Shown: positions 1 through 7,586 of the stretch, in pieces
Numbering within the stretch: position 1 is the stretch's first letter
Layout: every line of letters begins with the position of its first letter
NCBI GenBank assembly: GCA_020637055.1
Contig: JACJWR010000002.1
Coordinates: forward strand, 558,001 to 622,000
Length of the DNA: 64,000 nt
Direction: 5' to 3'
Origin: Actinomycetota bacterium
GTDB taxonomy: Bacteria; Actinomycetota; Actinomycetes; S36-B12; UBA10799
Program-made: the position numbers and the translations under genes
Notes under the pieces: model-generated
The model's input: the letters and a program-made list of their open reading frames with translations, nothing else
Databases searched by the model: none
What the model was told of the DNA's origin: nothing

Positions 1-230
1 AGTCCCGGGGCGTTGAACTGCTGACGAACGTCGTCGATGACCTTCTGCAACTGTTCCTGCACCTCAGGCGCCAGCGCTACCTCCGAGTTCGAGCTACCGG
101 TGGGACTCGGGCTGCTGACCGCCGACGTCGCGTCGGAGCCCTGCGGGCTGACCGTCGAACTCGATGAACAGCCGGCGCCCACGGCCAGTGTGACGACGGT
201 GACGATGGCTATGGACGTGATTCGCAGCAC
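1..230 (-). CDS. Lipoprotein, N-terminal part only (possible serine hydrolase)
   Basis: The gene runs off the left edge, so only about 76 N-terminal residues are visible. It starts at a GTG whose upstream in-frame stop is at 243-245, with an AAGGG ribosome site 7 nt before it. The product opens with a hydrophobic segment ending in a lipobox (VGAGC, Cys at about 21), then a Ser/Thr/Pro-rich linker typical of lipoproteins. The last visible stretch (VQEQLQKVIDDVRQQFNAPG) resembles the first helix of class C beta-lactamase or D,D-carboxypeptidase-like serine hydrolases. That function is only a suggestion because no catalytic motif lies in the window. It should sit on the outer face of the membrane. 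Confidence 0.6.
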   Translation of the reverse strand, partial: MLRITSIAIVTVVTLAVGAGCSSSSTVSPQGSDATSAVSSPSPTGSSNSEVALAPEVQEQLQKVIDDVRQQFNAPG

Positions 231-422
231 GTTGGGGCCCTTCTACGACGAGCGAACCCCATGCAGGACCGGAGCCGCGACCACGAGTAGTGACAGCCGA
301 ATCGTGACAGGCCGGATACCCTCCGGCAAGCACCGCAGCCGGATTCGACACACCCCGCCCCATCGCCACCACAAGCCGCCCCTCTCCTCGCCGGTTCGAT
401 CCAGGCTGGGTGCCTCACTCGC

Positions 423-428
423 TAGGGT
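423..428 (+). promoter_or_regulatory. -10 element TAGGGT of a leaderless promoter
   Basis: TAGGGT ends 7 nt before the ATG at 436, which lacks a Shine-Dalgarno site. This places transcription start at or next to the ATG and supports that start over longer in-frame alternatives. Confidence 0.5.
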
Positions 429-435
429 TCGGCGC

Positions 436-831
436 ATGGAATCCGGCACCATCGTCCACCACATCACCCTCTCGGTCACCAACTTGGACCGCAGCACCGA
501 GTGGTACTGCGCGGTGCTGGACGGCCTGGTGGTCGGCCAGCGCAGCGGCGAAGGATTCACACGCAACCTCGTGCGACTACCCAGCGGGCTGATAATCGGA
601 TTGACGCAGCACAAGGCAACCCGTGAAACCGACCGATTCGACCCCAGTCGCGTCGGCCTGGACCACCTGTCACTCGCTGTCGGCGCCCCATCCGACGTCC
701 GAGACTGGGCGGCCGAGCTCGAAGCCCGCAGGATTCCGCACGATCCGATCGTGACGGCCGCTTCCGCGACCCTCGTGGTCTGCTACGACCCGGACGGAAT
801 CCCGATCGAGGTGTACGCGCCCACCCCGTAG
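436..831 (+). CDS. VOC family protein (glyoxalase/bleomycin-resistance fold)
   Basis: This 131-residue protein has the single-domain size of vicinal-oxygen-chelate proteins. It shows paired beta-alpha-beta-beta-beta modules: the first begins VHHITLSVTNLDRS, the second LDHLSLAVG. Likely metal ligands are His8 or His9, His77 and Glu125 (GIPIEVYAP), in the family positions. Members include glyoxalase I, ring-cleaving dioxygenases and resistance proteins, so the substrate cannot be read from sequence. The ATG at 436 is chosen because TAGGGT lies 7 nt upstream, the leaderless arrangement seen repeatedly in this window; upstream in-frame sequence is low-complexity and overlaps the opposite-strand lipoprotein leader. 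It stands alone, with no operon partner. Confidence 0.85.
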   Translation: MESGTIVHHITLSVTNLDRSTEWYCAVLDGLVVGQRSGEGFTRNLVRLPSGLIIGLTQHKATRETDRFDPSRVGLDHLSLAVGAPSDVRDWAAELEARRIPHDPIVTAASATLVVCYDPDGIPIEVYAPTP

Positions 832-919
832 CTGCCGACCAGTTGGCCAGGAGCGTCGCCGCTGTGCGATCGGCGGTCCGGATGCGGTGTAGTGGAGGGG
901 GCGGCGAAGGAGGCGAAAG

Positions 920-1618
920 GTGCACGAACTGGCCGGGTTGATGGCGTTCGTCCTCCCCGCCTCGCTCGGCGCGGCCTGGAGCCCGATCATTCTCGTCACC
1001 GCGACCGATCTGGCCGACAGCACCAGAGCTTCGCGTTCCCGCGGGCTGGCGTTCTGGCTCGGCGGCGTGATCGCCCTCGTCGTGTGGGCCGTGATCCTGG
1101 CATCCGCCCTGTGGGCCTGGCTTCAGTCTGCGGCTCGGGACCTCGAGAAGGACCTGCCCATGATGGAGGTTGCGCTCGGCGTGATCCTCGTGCTGGTCGG
1201 CTTCGTCACCTTGCTGCAATGGCGCCACATGGTCACCACCATCGAACAGGCCCGGGCGCACCACCATCACGATTCAGGCGGCCAACACCGCACGCTCGCC
1301 GGAGTCGTCGCATTCGGCGCCGTCATGCAGGGTCGTGACGTGAGTTCGATGGTGCTCTACGTGGCGATCGTCGGGCGCATCGGCTCGGCCGACGTTCCGC
1401 TGCCGGTGAAGTTCGCGGTCTTGGCCGTGTCGATCGGGATCATCACCACGGCCTTCTGGCTCCCGCTGGCAGCACCGGCCACCCTGCCCCACCATCTCGC
1501 CGCATGGATCTCACCTCTCGGGCGATGGTTGGACCGTCATGGTCGCACGGTGACTGTGGCCGTCATCTGGACGATGGCGGCATTGCTCCTCTACCACGGC
1601 ATCGTCCTCGGGGGCTGA
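920..1618 (+). CDS. GAP/Sap-like (LysE-type) integral membrane protein
   Basis: The 232-residue product has about six hydrophobic segments split by a cytoplasmic-looking loop containing HHHHDSGGQH at roughly 119-128. The N-terminus (LPASLGAAWSPIILVTA) and the halves-with-loop layout match the actinobacterial GAP/Sap family (sulfolipid-addressing protein, related to LysE exporters). That family is thought to move lipids or small solutes across the membrane; the substrate here is unknown. The GTG start has an ideal AAGGAGG site (gap 7 nt). The short His run may bind metal, but this is inference. It is a single gene convergent with the SDR gene. Confidence 0.7.
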   Translation: MHELAGLMAFVLPASLGAAWSPIILVTATDLADSTRASRSRGLAFWLGGVIALVVWAVILASALWAWLQSAARDLEKDLPMMEVALGVILVLVGFVTLLQWRHMVTTIEQARAHHHHDSGGQHRTLAGVVAFGAVMQGRDVSSMVLYVAIVGRIGSADVPLPVKFAVLAVSIGIITTAFWLPLAAPATLPHHLAAWISPLGRWLDRHGRTVTVAVIWTMAALLLYHGIVLGG

Positions 1619-1664
1619 CAGATCCGGCGCGTCTGGCGTCGTCGGCACCCGCGGCCGCCCAACC

Positions 1665-1729
1665 TCTGCCCGACCCTCGACAACACCTGCCCGAAACTCG
1701 ACAACTACCTGCCCGACCCCCGACAACTA
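1665..1729. repeat. Three imperfect 21-22 bp tandem repeats
   Basis: The core TGCCCGA-N5-CGACAAC is repeated three times (units start near 1665, 1686 and 1708). The last copy overlaps the stop codon of the minus-strand SDR gene. It fills the gap between two convergent genes and may be a genome-wide intergenic mini-repeat, but only one locus is visible here. Confidence 0.6.
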
Positions 1730-2587
1730 CGCGAGGGAGCCCGGTTCCGGCTGGTCGAACGCCTTGCGCTTGATCTCGTCCTGCACCGGCTGCGGCAGGT
1801 GGGCCAAAGCGGCCATCAGGTGCGACTTCGAGCCGGTGAGGTAGTGGGTGTGCGGATGCGGCTCACTCAAAGCCTTCATGATGACGTCGGCCACCCCCTC
1901 CGGACGGCTGCCGGATGTCTGTGTCTTGTAGCCGGCCGCGGTCGCGTCTGCGAATGACTTCCCGTAGAGAGCCGCCTGATCCGGGGTCATCGATTCGATC
2001 CGTCGGTCGATCATCGCTTTGGTCGTCGCGTCGGCCCCGGTGCTGATGAACCCGGGCTCCACTAGGGCCACCTTGATCCCCCATGGTGCGAGCTCCTGAC
2101 GGAAGGTATCGCTGACCGCGGCGATGGCTGACTTGGCCGCCGCCAACGCGCCGAAGTAGGGCACGGTGATGCGGTCCACGATCGAACCGATGAAGACGAT
2201 GCGGCCCTGCGCCGTGCGAATCAAGTCAAGCATCGCCTGGGTGAGGGCCACCTGACCGAAGAAGTCCACCTCCAGCGATCGCCGCAGGTCCGCCATCGGC
2301 ATGATCTCGAGTGGTCCCGGAATGCCGATCCCGGCGATGTTCGCCAACCCGTCCAGACCCCGCGGTCCGACATGCGCCGCGATGGTGTCGGCGGTGGCGG
2401 CTATGTCGGACTGATCCGTCACGTCGAGGCGCACGTGCGTGACCCATTCGCCTTGGTCGGCTCCTGGTTCCGGACGCCGCTCACCGGCGAACACGTGCCA
2501 TCCCTGGGCCTGGGCGGCCGCCATGGTGGCCCGGCCGATGCCGGACGAGGTGCCGGTCACGAGCACGTGTCGACGCTCACAAGTCAC
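1727..2587 (-). CDS. Short-chain dehydrogenase/reductase-like protein with altered active site
   Basis: The 286-residue protein has a Rossmann fold with TGTSSGIG at 11-18, a NIAG motif at 83-86 and VEPGF after the active-site helix, as in classical SDRs. Three of four expected catalytic positions deserve attention: Ser135 and Lys152 are kept, but the Tyr four residues before Lys is Leu148 (GALAAAK) and the tetrad Asn is Asp108 (EVDFFG). The nearby Tyr144 is eight residues from Lys, the wrong spacing. It may bind NAD(P)H but turn over poorly, or act on an unusual substrate. The GTG start has a strong GGAGG site; longer in-frame alternatives lack one. It is divergent from the opine-dehydrogenase-like gene. 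Confidence 0.88.
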   Translation of the reverse strand: MTCERRHVLVTGTSSGIGRATMAAAQAQGWHVFAGERRPEPGADQGEWVTHVRLDVTDQSDIAATADTIAAHVGPRGLDGLANIAGIGIPGPLEIMPMADLRRSLEVDFFGQVALTQAMLDLIRTAQGRIVFIGSIVDRITVPYFGALAAAKSAIAAVSDTFRQELAPWGIKVALVEPGFISTGADATTKAMIDRRIESMTPDQAALYGKSFADATAAGYKTQTSGSRPEGVADVIMKALSEPHPHTHYLTGSKSHLMAALAHLPQPVQDEIKRKAFDQPEPGSLA

Positions 2588-2707
2588 GGGCCGACCTCCT
2601 TCTCCGTTGCGGTGGTCTCCCCCACACCATGGCACCGCCACCGGCTCGATGCGGGTGCGAAAGCGCCGTCCGCGGGCGTAGCCTGGGGCCGAATCGAGAG
2701 GTGAACC

Positions 2708-3802
2708 ATGACGTCGAAGCGAGTAGCCATCCTCGGCGGAGGTGCCGGAGGACGAACTGCGGCGGTGGAGATCGGCCTGCGCGGCCATCATGTGGTGCTG
2801 GCGGATCATCCCGACTTTGCGAGCGGTTTGGCTGGAATCCGCGAAGAGGGCAAACTCCACGCCGAGGGCGCCGTGTCGGGCACCGTTGCGGTGGAGGTCG
2901 CTCCAGATGTAGCCAGCGCGGTGGTGGGCGCAGACATCTGCCTGATCGTGGTGCCGACGGTTCATCAGCGGCTATTCGCCGACCTTGTCGCCCCGGCCGT
3001 GGAAGAAGGGATGACCTTCGCACTGATGCCGGGTTCGCTGGGTTCCTTGGACTTCCACAGCCGCCTGCGCCAACTGGGGGTCGACGTCGATCTGAACCTC
3101 GCCGAGATCGCCGCACTCCCCTACGCCACCCGAATCACCGGACCGACCACGCTGAAGGTCTTCGGCCGGCGCAAGTACGTCCAGGCCGGTGTCTTCCCCG
3201 CGGATCGCTCTGGACAACTCGAACCCCTACTCGCCGACATCTACCCGGGGATCAAGATCCTCGGCAACGTTCTCGAAGCCGGCCTCAACAATCCGAATCC
3301 AACGCTGCATTGCCTTGGGGTGCTGCTCTCGGCCAGCCGAATCGAATACAGCCACGGCGAGTTCTACTACTACGAAGAGGGCATGACGCCGCACGTCTGC
3401 CGGGCCATCGAAGCCATTGACGCGGAGCGGATCGCCATCGGCCGCGCCTTCGGCTGCGACATCCTCAGCCTCAAGGACACCTACCCCACGATGGGCTACG
3501 GGCCGCGAGGCGACAGTTTCTGGTCGGTGATCCGCGGCGTCGCGGCGCTGAACGGCATCAAAGGCCCCAGCGAGATCGACAGCCGGTACCTCACCGAAGA
3601 CGTGCCCATCGGCCTGACCATCTACTCCGAGTTGGCGGCCGTGGCCGGAGTACCGACGCCACTGATGACCTCCGTGGTGGCCATCGCCGGCGCCTTGTTG
3701 GACACCGACTGGCAACCGCAAGCACGCACCCTTGCTCGCTGCGGCATCGACGGGCTGGACACCCAGCAGGTGCTCCAATACGTCGGATCAGGAGTCAGGT
3801 GA
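2708..3802 (+). CDS. Opine/octopine dehydrogenase family NAD(P)-binding oxidoreductase
   Basis: The 364-residue protein begins with a Rossmann GGGAGG motif at 10-15. It then shows the NAD/NADP octopine/nopaline dehydrogenase C-terminal domain, with the family signature NNPNPTLH around residues 197-204, where the His is expected to act in catalysis. Length fits the family. Such enzymes join an amino acid and a keto acid reductively, or act in metallophore (staphylopine-type) synthesis. No nicotianamine-synthase-like partner or metal transporter is adjacent, so the substrate is open. The ATG is preceded by GAGAGGTG, and a TAGCCT -10 candidate lies at 2679-2684. Confidence 0.85.
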   Translation: MTSKRVAILGGGAGGRTAAVEIGLRGHHVVLADHPDFASGLAGIREEGKLHAEGAVSGTVAVEVAPDVASAVVGADICLIVVPTVHQRLFADLVAPAVEEGMTFALMPGSLGSLDFHSRLRQLGVDVDLNLAEIAALPYATRITGPTTLKVFGRRKYVQAGVFPADRSGQLEPLLADIYPGIKILGNVLEAGLNNPNPTLHCLGVLLSASRIEYSHGEFYYYEEGMTPHVCRAIEAIDAERIAIGRAFGCDILSLKDTYPTMGYGPRGDSFWSVIRGVAALNGIKGPSEIDSRYLTEDVPIGLTIYSELAAVAGVPTPLMTSVVAIAGALLDTDWQPQARTLARCGIDGLDTQQVLQYVGSGVR

Positions 3803-3833
3803 ACCGGCGAGGGTTGTCGTCCCGCCGCGCCGA

Positions 3834-4040
3834 CTAGACCTCCGACTCTGCGAGTTTGCCAACCGCCGCAGCACGGGTGACCGGGTCGAGGTCGTTCAAA
3901 CGAGCCTCGATGTCTTCCGCCGCGGCGGTCGCCTCAACCTCCACCTGCCGAGCCTTCGCCACGGCGAGCGCCACCCCCAGCACCACAACGGCCACGAATG
4001 CCACCCCGAGCCACTTCTTCTTGCTGCCTCGCTCACTCAT
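3834..4040 (-). CDS. Small single-pass membrane protein, unknown function
   Basis: This 68-residue product has a charged N-terminus (SERGSKKK), one membrane helix at about 10-28 and a short helical soluble tail (EDIEARLNDLDP). The ATG has a GAGAGGTG ribosome site 7 nt upstream. Codon use matches neighbours. I recognise no family. It lies between the oxidoreductase end and the hydrolase end, with no clear operon partner. Confidence 0.6.
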   Translation of the reverse strand: MSERGSKKKWLGVAFVAVVVLGVALAVAKARQVEVEATAAAEDIEARLNDLDPVTRAAAVGKLAESEV

Positions 4041-4154
4041 GTGTCTGCACCTCTCGTCGGTCGATCACCCAGTGCGGCCGATGAACCCTATGCTCATCCG
4101 TCACCTCCGACCCTAGCCGTCCTCTTCACGCAGGTACAGGTGAGCGGCCCTCCG

Positions 4155-5633
4155 CTAGCGCAGGTAGGGGGTGACCCAGTCGAAGATGTATTCCTGAGCC
4201 ACCTGCGGCCCGGTTGGTTGGTCGTGCAACTGCGCCCCCTGGGCAGCGGTCAGTTCCAGCAGTTGCTTCTGGTCGGTCGGCACCTGGGTGAGCCACTGGA
4301 AGGCTTGGACGGACTGGTCCTGGAAGAACTGGTCGCCTTGGTTGGCGGTGAGCATCGTCGGAATCTTGATGTTCCGGTAGTCGTCTTCGAAATTGAACGT
4401 CGCCATCGTGGACAGCAGGGCGTAGTAGTCCGAAGGCGCACGATCCGCCCTGGCGTCGGCCTGCATGGCCTTGGTGTAGATCGAACCCCGCTTGAAGATC
4501 TCGAATTGGGTGGCCCGGCCGAGGTTGGGCCACGCATCGGTGATGACCTGGTTCACCTGCTGCTTGACCTTGTCCTGTTCAGCCGCCGGTTGGTTCAACG
4601 ACTGCTGCACTTGCGCAACCGCGGCCGTGTCCTTCCACAGCGCGATGGAGTCGTAGGCGGCTGGTTCCAACACGACGGCGGAGAGCCCGTCGAGTTTGGC
4701 CGCCGCTCTGGCACACAGCATGCCGCCGAACGAGATACCCACCAGGCCGATCTTCCCCACGTCGGGGCGGGCCTTCGCCCATTCGAGCACCGGCCCGACC
4801 ACCTGGTCCCAATCCGGGGTGAAGACGACGCTGTTCACGAACAGCGGTGTCATCTGACCCGGTCCTTCGAACAACACGATGTTGAAACCGCGTTCCAGAC
4901 CCGCAGTCACCCCGAATTGCATGCTCTCGACGTTCTGCCCGTCGCTGCCGGACGAGATGATGAGCGTCGGCCGAGGATCCCGCGACTCGTCCGGCGCGAA
5001 GAAGTAGCCCGGGATCGGCCCGAAGTCCGAACTCACCTCGAACCGCTCCACCTTCGGTGACATCAAGTCGACGGCGGAATTCCAGAAACCCTGAACCTTG
5101 TCGAAGACCTCCTCCTCGCGCGCACCGGCGCTGGATCCGAGGATGAAAAAGAGCTCTTGGGTTGCGTAGGTGGAGGCGCGTAGAAATCGGTTCTTGGCGG
5201 TCACCGGACTCGCATCGGCCGTCGCCGACGCCAACCCGGCGAGTTGGTCACCGAAGGCGGAGAAACTCTCGCAGTACGCGTCGAAGTCCCCGGTGTCGGG
5301 CTCCGCGGGATTGCCGGTAGCCACATTGATGGTCTGCACAATCCGCAGGACCTCGCCCACTTCGGAGGTCTGTGAGCTCGCCGCACCGAGTGCGAACAAC
5401 GCCTCCCCGAGGAATCCCTCCCAGGCGAACAACTGCAGCGGAACGAGTTCGGACGTACTGATCTGCAGCGACGAGGCATCGGGGAGCGGATCGCCGGACA
5501 CGGCCGTGGGCACACCGGAGGTCGAACCGGTGCCGGTTGAACCGGTGGAGGCGCAACCGCTGAGAGCTCCGATGCCGGTGAGGGCGCCTCCGGCCACTGC
5601 ACCTGCCAACAGGGAACGTCGGGTGATAGGCAT
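4155..5633 (-). CDS. Tat-exported alpha/beta-hydrolase lipoprotein
   Basis: The 492-residue product starts with a twin-arginine signal (ITRRSLLAG) and a lipobox with Cys27 (LSGC), so it should be exported folded and lipid-anchored. Residues 200-492 form an alpha/beta-hydrolase domain with nucleophile Ser301 in GISFGG, an oxyanion segment FEGPGQ at 255-260, and a late His in the C-terminal region. The helical N-terminal half and overall layout resemble the 2,6-dihydropseudooxynicotine-hydrolase/FrsA-like group, but the substrate is unknown. The ATG at 5633 is supported by the signal peptide and by TAGCGT 5 nt upstream (leaderless). A longer in-frame reading upstream would bury the Tat signal. 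Confidence 0.85.
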   Translation of the reverse strand: MPITRRSLLAGAVAGGALTGIGALSGCASTGSTGTGSTSGVPTAVSGDPLPDASSLQISTSELVPLQLFAWEGFLGEALFALGAASSQTSEVGEVLRIVQTINVATGNPAEPDTGDFDAYCESFSAFGDQLAGLASATADASPVTAKNRFLRASTYATQELFFILGSSAGAREEEVFDKVQGFWNSAVDLMSPKVERFEVSSDFGPIPGYFFAPDESRDPRPTLIISSGSDGQNVESMQFGVTAGLERGFNIVLFEGPGQMTPLFVNSVVFTPDWDQVVGPVLEWAKARPDVGKIGLVGISFGGMLCARAAAKLDGLSAVVLEPAAYDSIALWKDTAAVAQVQQSLNQPAAEQDKVKQQVNQVITDAWPNLGRATQFEIFKRGSIYTKAMQADARADRAPSDYYALLSTMATFNFEDDYRNIKIPTMLTANQGDQFFQDQSVQAFQWLTQVPTDQKQLLELTAAQGAQLHDQPTGPQVAQEYIFDWVTPYLR

Positions 5634-5733
5634 GCTCGACGCTAGCAACGAAAACGCAGCCGAGTCGAATCGCGCTACCCAATCTTGGCGCATTCGCCGA
5701 TTGTTGGGGGCGTGCCCGGCAACACCTAGCCGG

Positions 5734-6360
5734 CTAGGGGCACGGCTTGGCGGGTGAGGCCTCATCGGCGGCGACGTAGGTGTCCTCCCGGTCGTGACGG
5801 GCGTAGCCATCACGGGAGTCGTAGCGCGTCACGGCGTAGCCGGAGGTGATCATGTGGAGGTTCAGGTCTTGTCCCCCGATGGTGTCGACGTAGCGCAACA
5901 GGCGCCCGTAACGGTCCACATCGTCGCCGCCGCCACTGCGGACTAGAACCACCTGGTCGCTCTGTTCGCTGATCTTCCCGGCCAGTTCGTCGCTGGCGGC
6001 CCCATAGTTGCAGTCACCACGTTCGGGGGTGTCGATCCCGATCAGTCGGACACGGCCGGCGGTGGTGTCGATCGTGTCCCCGTCGATCACCTTGGTCACG
6101 GTGACCACGACCCCCGGCGAGCTCGGCTGCGGTGTCGGCACCGACGAGGACGGCACCGACGAGGACTGCGGCGGCGCGGACGTCGTGGCGGGGGCGGAAC
6201 CGCCCGTCGTTGCAGCTGTCGCCGTCGAATCCGGACTCGCGACAGCGGTATCCGACTGCGCCGCGGTTCCGCCGGGATCCGATCCGCAGCCGAGAAGTAC
6301 GAGCACTGCAAGCACCGAACCGGCAGCTGCCGGCAGCCTTCCTCGCTTTACTGCTGCCAC
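5734..6360 (-). CDS. Thermonuclease-like (SNase) lipoprotein
   Basis: The 208-residue protein has a lipoprotein signal with Cys25 (LLGC), a Ser/Thr/Pro linker to about residue 82, and a staphylococcal-nuclease domain. Family hallmarks are VIDGDTI, RLIGIDTPE and DRYGRLLRYV, which carry the calcium-binding Asp and catalytic Arg/Glu positions. It should be a surface-anchored, calcium-dependent nuclease for nutrient scavenging or DNA clearance. The GTG start has a strong GGAGGAGGGG stretch directly upstream. It ends about 100 bp upstream of the Tat-hydrolase start on the same strand but is probably transcribed separately, since that gene has its own promoter. Confidence 0.88.
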   Translation of the reverse strand: MAAVKRGRLPAAAGSVLAVLVLLGCGSDPGGTAAQSDTAVASPDSTATAATTGGSAPATTSAPPQSSSVPSSSVPTPQPSSPGVVVTVTKVIDGDTIDTTAGRVRLIGIDTPERGDCNYGAASDELAGKISEQSDQVVLVRSGGGDDVDRYGRLLRYVDTIGGQDLNLHMITSGYAVTRYDSRDGYARHDREDTYVAADEASPAKPCP

Positions 6361-6430
6361 CCCTCACCCCTCCTCCACCAGGCAAACGGCAACTGGGGCC
6401 TCGGCGATGGACTAGACCCCAGTCCACTGT

Positions 6431-6619
6431 TCACGACGGCCGATTCATCGCCCGATCCACCGACCACCAGATGACACCGATGGAGAACCCACCGAGCACC
6501 GCCGGCAGCAACCCCCAGTCGAAGACGGTCAGGAACAACACCCCCGCAGCGACCGCGGCCGTGGCCGCGACCAGCATCTTGTGCGTGAGCCAACTCTGAC
6601 GCCCATCAGTTCCGGCCAT
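6431..6619 (-). CDS. Small two-helix membrane protein, unknown
   Basis: The 62-residue product carries two hydrophobic helices (about 14-31 and 36-50) separated by a short Asp-Trp-Gly turn, which fits a small inner-membrane protein. The ATG at 6619 has TACGGT ending 5 nt upstream, the leaderless pattern; GGTGAAGC could also serve as a weak ribosome site. It precedes the secreted nuclease on the same strand (gap 70 bp) and may be cotranscribed. No family is recognised. Confidence 0.55.
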   Translation of the reverse strand: MAGTDGRQSWLTHKMLVAATAAVAAGVLFLTVFDWGLLPAVLGGFSIGVIWWSVDRAMNRPS

Positions 6620-6672
6620 GCTTCACCGTACGACACGGATCGGCGTCGGTGTTCCAACGCAACACCGGATGG

Positions 6673-7548
6673 TCACGTTTGCACCCGCGCAAGCGCCCGT
6701 TGCAGGGTGCGATCGAGTTGCAGGGCCACGCTCCATCCGAACAGCATGTCGTCCCCGGGCGCACCACGCAGCGCTGATACCACGGCTGCCACGGACCTCG
6801 CATTGGCCCGGAACCAGGGGTCGCCCGGACCTGCTTCAACCTGCCCCAACCGTTGCGTGGAGCCGTCCGTCGACTCGATCAGCGGGGGTTCGAATACCCA
6901 CTCCGATCCGAGTGCGAAGCCGCCGGTGACGGTGAGTCGACCCTGTGAACCTGAGAATGTCACAGCGTGCGTGAGTCCACGTCGACCCGCTGCTCTGCGA
7001 CAGGTCACGGTCACGGGCAGGGCATCCGAAGCGGTGTGCAGCGTGAGTGAAACATCATCGACCACGCAGCGCGCCTCCTGCGGGCTAGGTGAACCCAGGA
7101 GCGAGGTGACCCATGACCACGGATGAGTCACCACCTCGGCGGCCAAGGCGGGGAGCGGCAACTCGCCGGGCAGGTCGACGTCGGACCGGATGTCAACTCG
7201 CTCGATGGTCCCGATGCCAGGCAACGCCCGGCCGGCTCGGCCGGCCACCTCCAAGAATCCGAAAGCGTAATTGACCCAGATCGGTGCATTCCGGGAGCTG
7301 TCCAGGGTGTCGAGGTCGGACAGGCCGACGGCAGGTTTCTCGCACAGAACCGCCACGTCGGGCAGTGCGTTGATCACAGCGGCATGGGTTTGCGGTGGGG
7401 TCGCCACGGTGACCAAGTCGAGCTCCAACTCAGACAGCGACGCCAGATCGTCGTCACGTCCCAGCATCGCCACCACCTCGACCCCCGCCAACTCCAGGGC
7501 CGACTTGTGGACCCGGCCCCAGTTCGTTCCCACAACGGCCGCACGCAT
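6673..7548 (-). CDS. Gfo/Idh/MocA family oxidoreductase
   Basis: The 291-residue protein starts with a short Rossmann motif (AVVGTNWG) and has the family signature CEKP (VLCEKPAVG) near residue 70, where Lys is the usual active-site base. It is shorter than the common 330-390 residues, chiefly in the C-terminal beta-sheet domain, which still contains the expected strands. Members oxidise or reduce sugars, inositols or related alcohols with NAD(P). The ATG follows TAGATT by 6 nt and lacks a ribosome site. It is divergent from the alcohol dehydrogenase gene (38-bp gap), suggesting shared control and possibly one pathway. Confidence 0.85.
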   Translation of the reverse strand: MRAAVVGTNWGRVHKSALELAGVEVVAMLGRDDDLASLSELELDLVTVATPPQTHAAVINALPDVAVLCEKPAVGLSDLDTLDSSRNAPIWVNYAFGFLEVAGRAGRALPGIGTIERVDIRSDVDLPGELPLPALAAEVVTHPWSWVTSLLGSPSPQEARCVVDDVSLTLHTASDALPVTVTCRRAAGRRGLTHAVTFSGSQGRLTVTGGFALGSEWVFEPPLIESTDGSTQRLGQVEAGPGDPWFRANARSVAAVVSALRGAPGDDMLFGWSVALQLDRTLQRALARVQT

Positions 7549-7554
7549 CAGGCC

Positions 7555-7560
7555 AATCTA
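7555..7560 (-). promoter_or_regulatory. -10 element TAGATT of a leaderless promoter
   Basis: TAGATT on the minus strand ends 6 nt before the ATG at 7548. It lies in the 38-bp gap between two divergent oxidoreductase genes. Confidence 0.5.
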
Positions 7561-7586
7561 GCCGCACGGATGGCAGGCTATGCGGC

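Noticed and set aside
37..435. Long in-frame upstream extension of the VOC gene
   Set aside because: It overlaps the opposite-strand lipoprotein signal region, is low-complexity, and the VOC homology and -10 element place the start at 436.
6884..6900. tRNA T-arm-like GGGGGTTCGAATACCC
   Set aside because: It lies inside the Gfo/Idh/MocA coding frame and no acceptor, D or anticodon arm can be drawn around it. A similar GGGTTCGAACC near 46815 in the AEP polymerase gene was rejected for the same reason.
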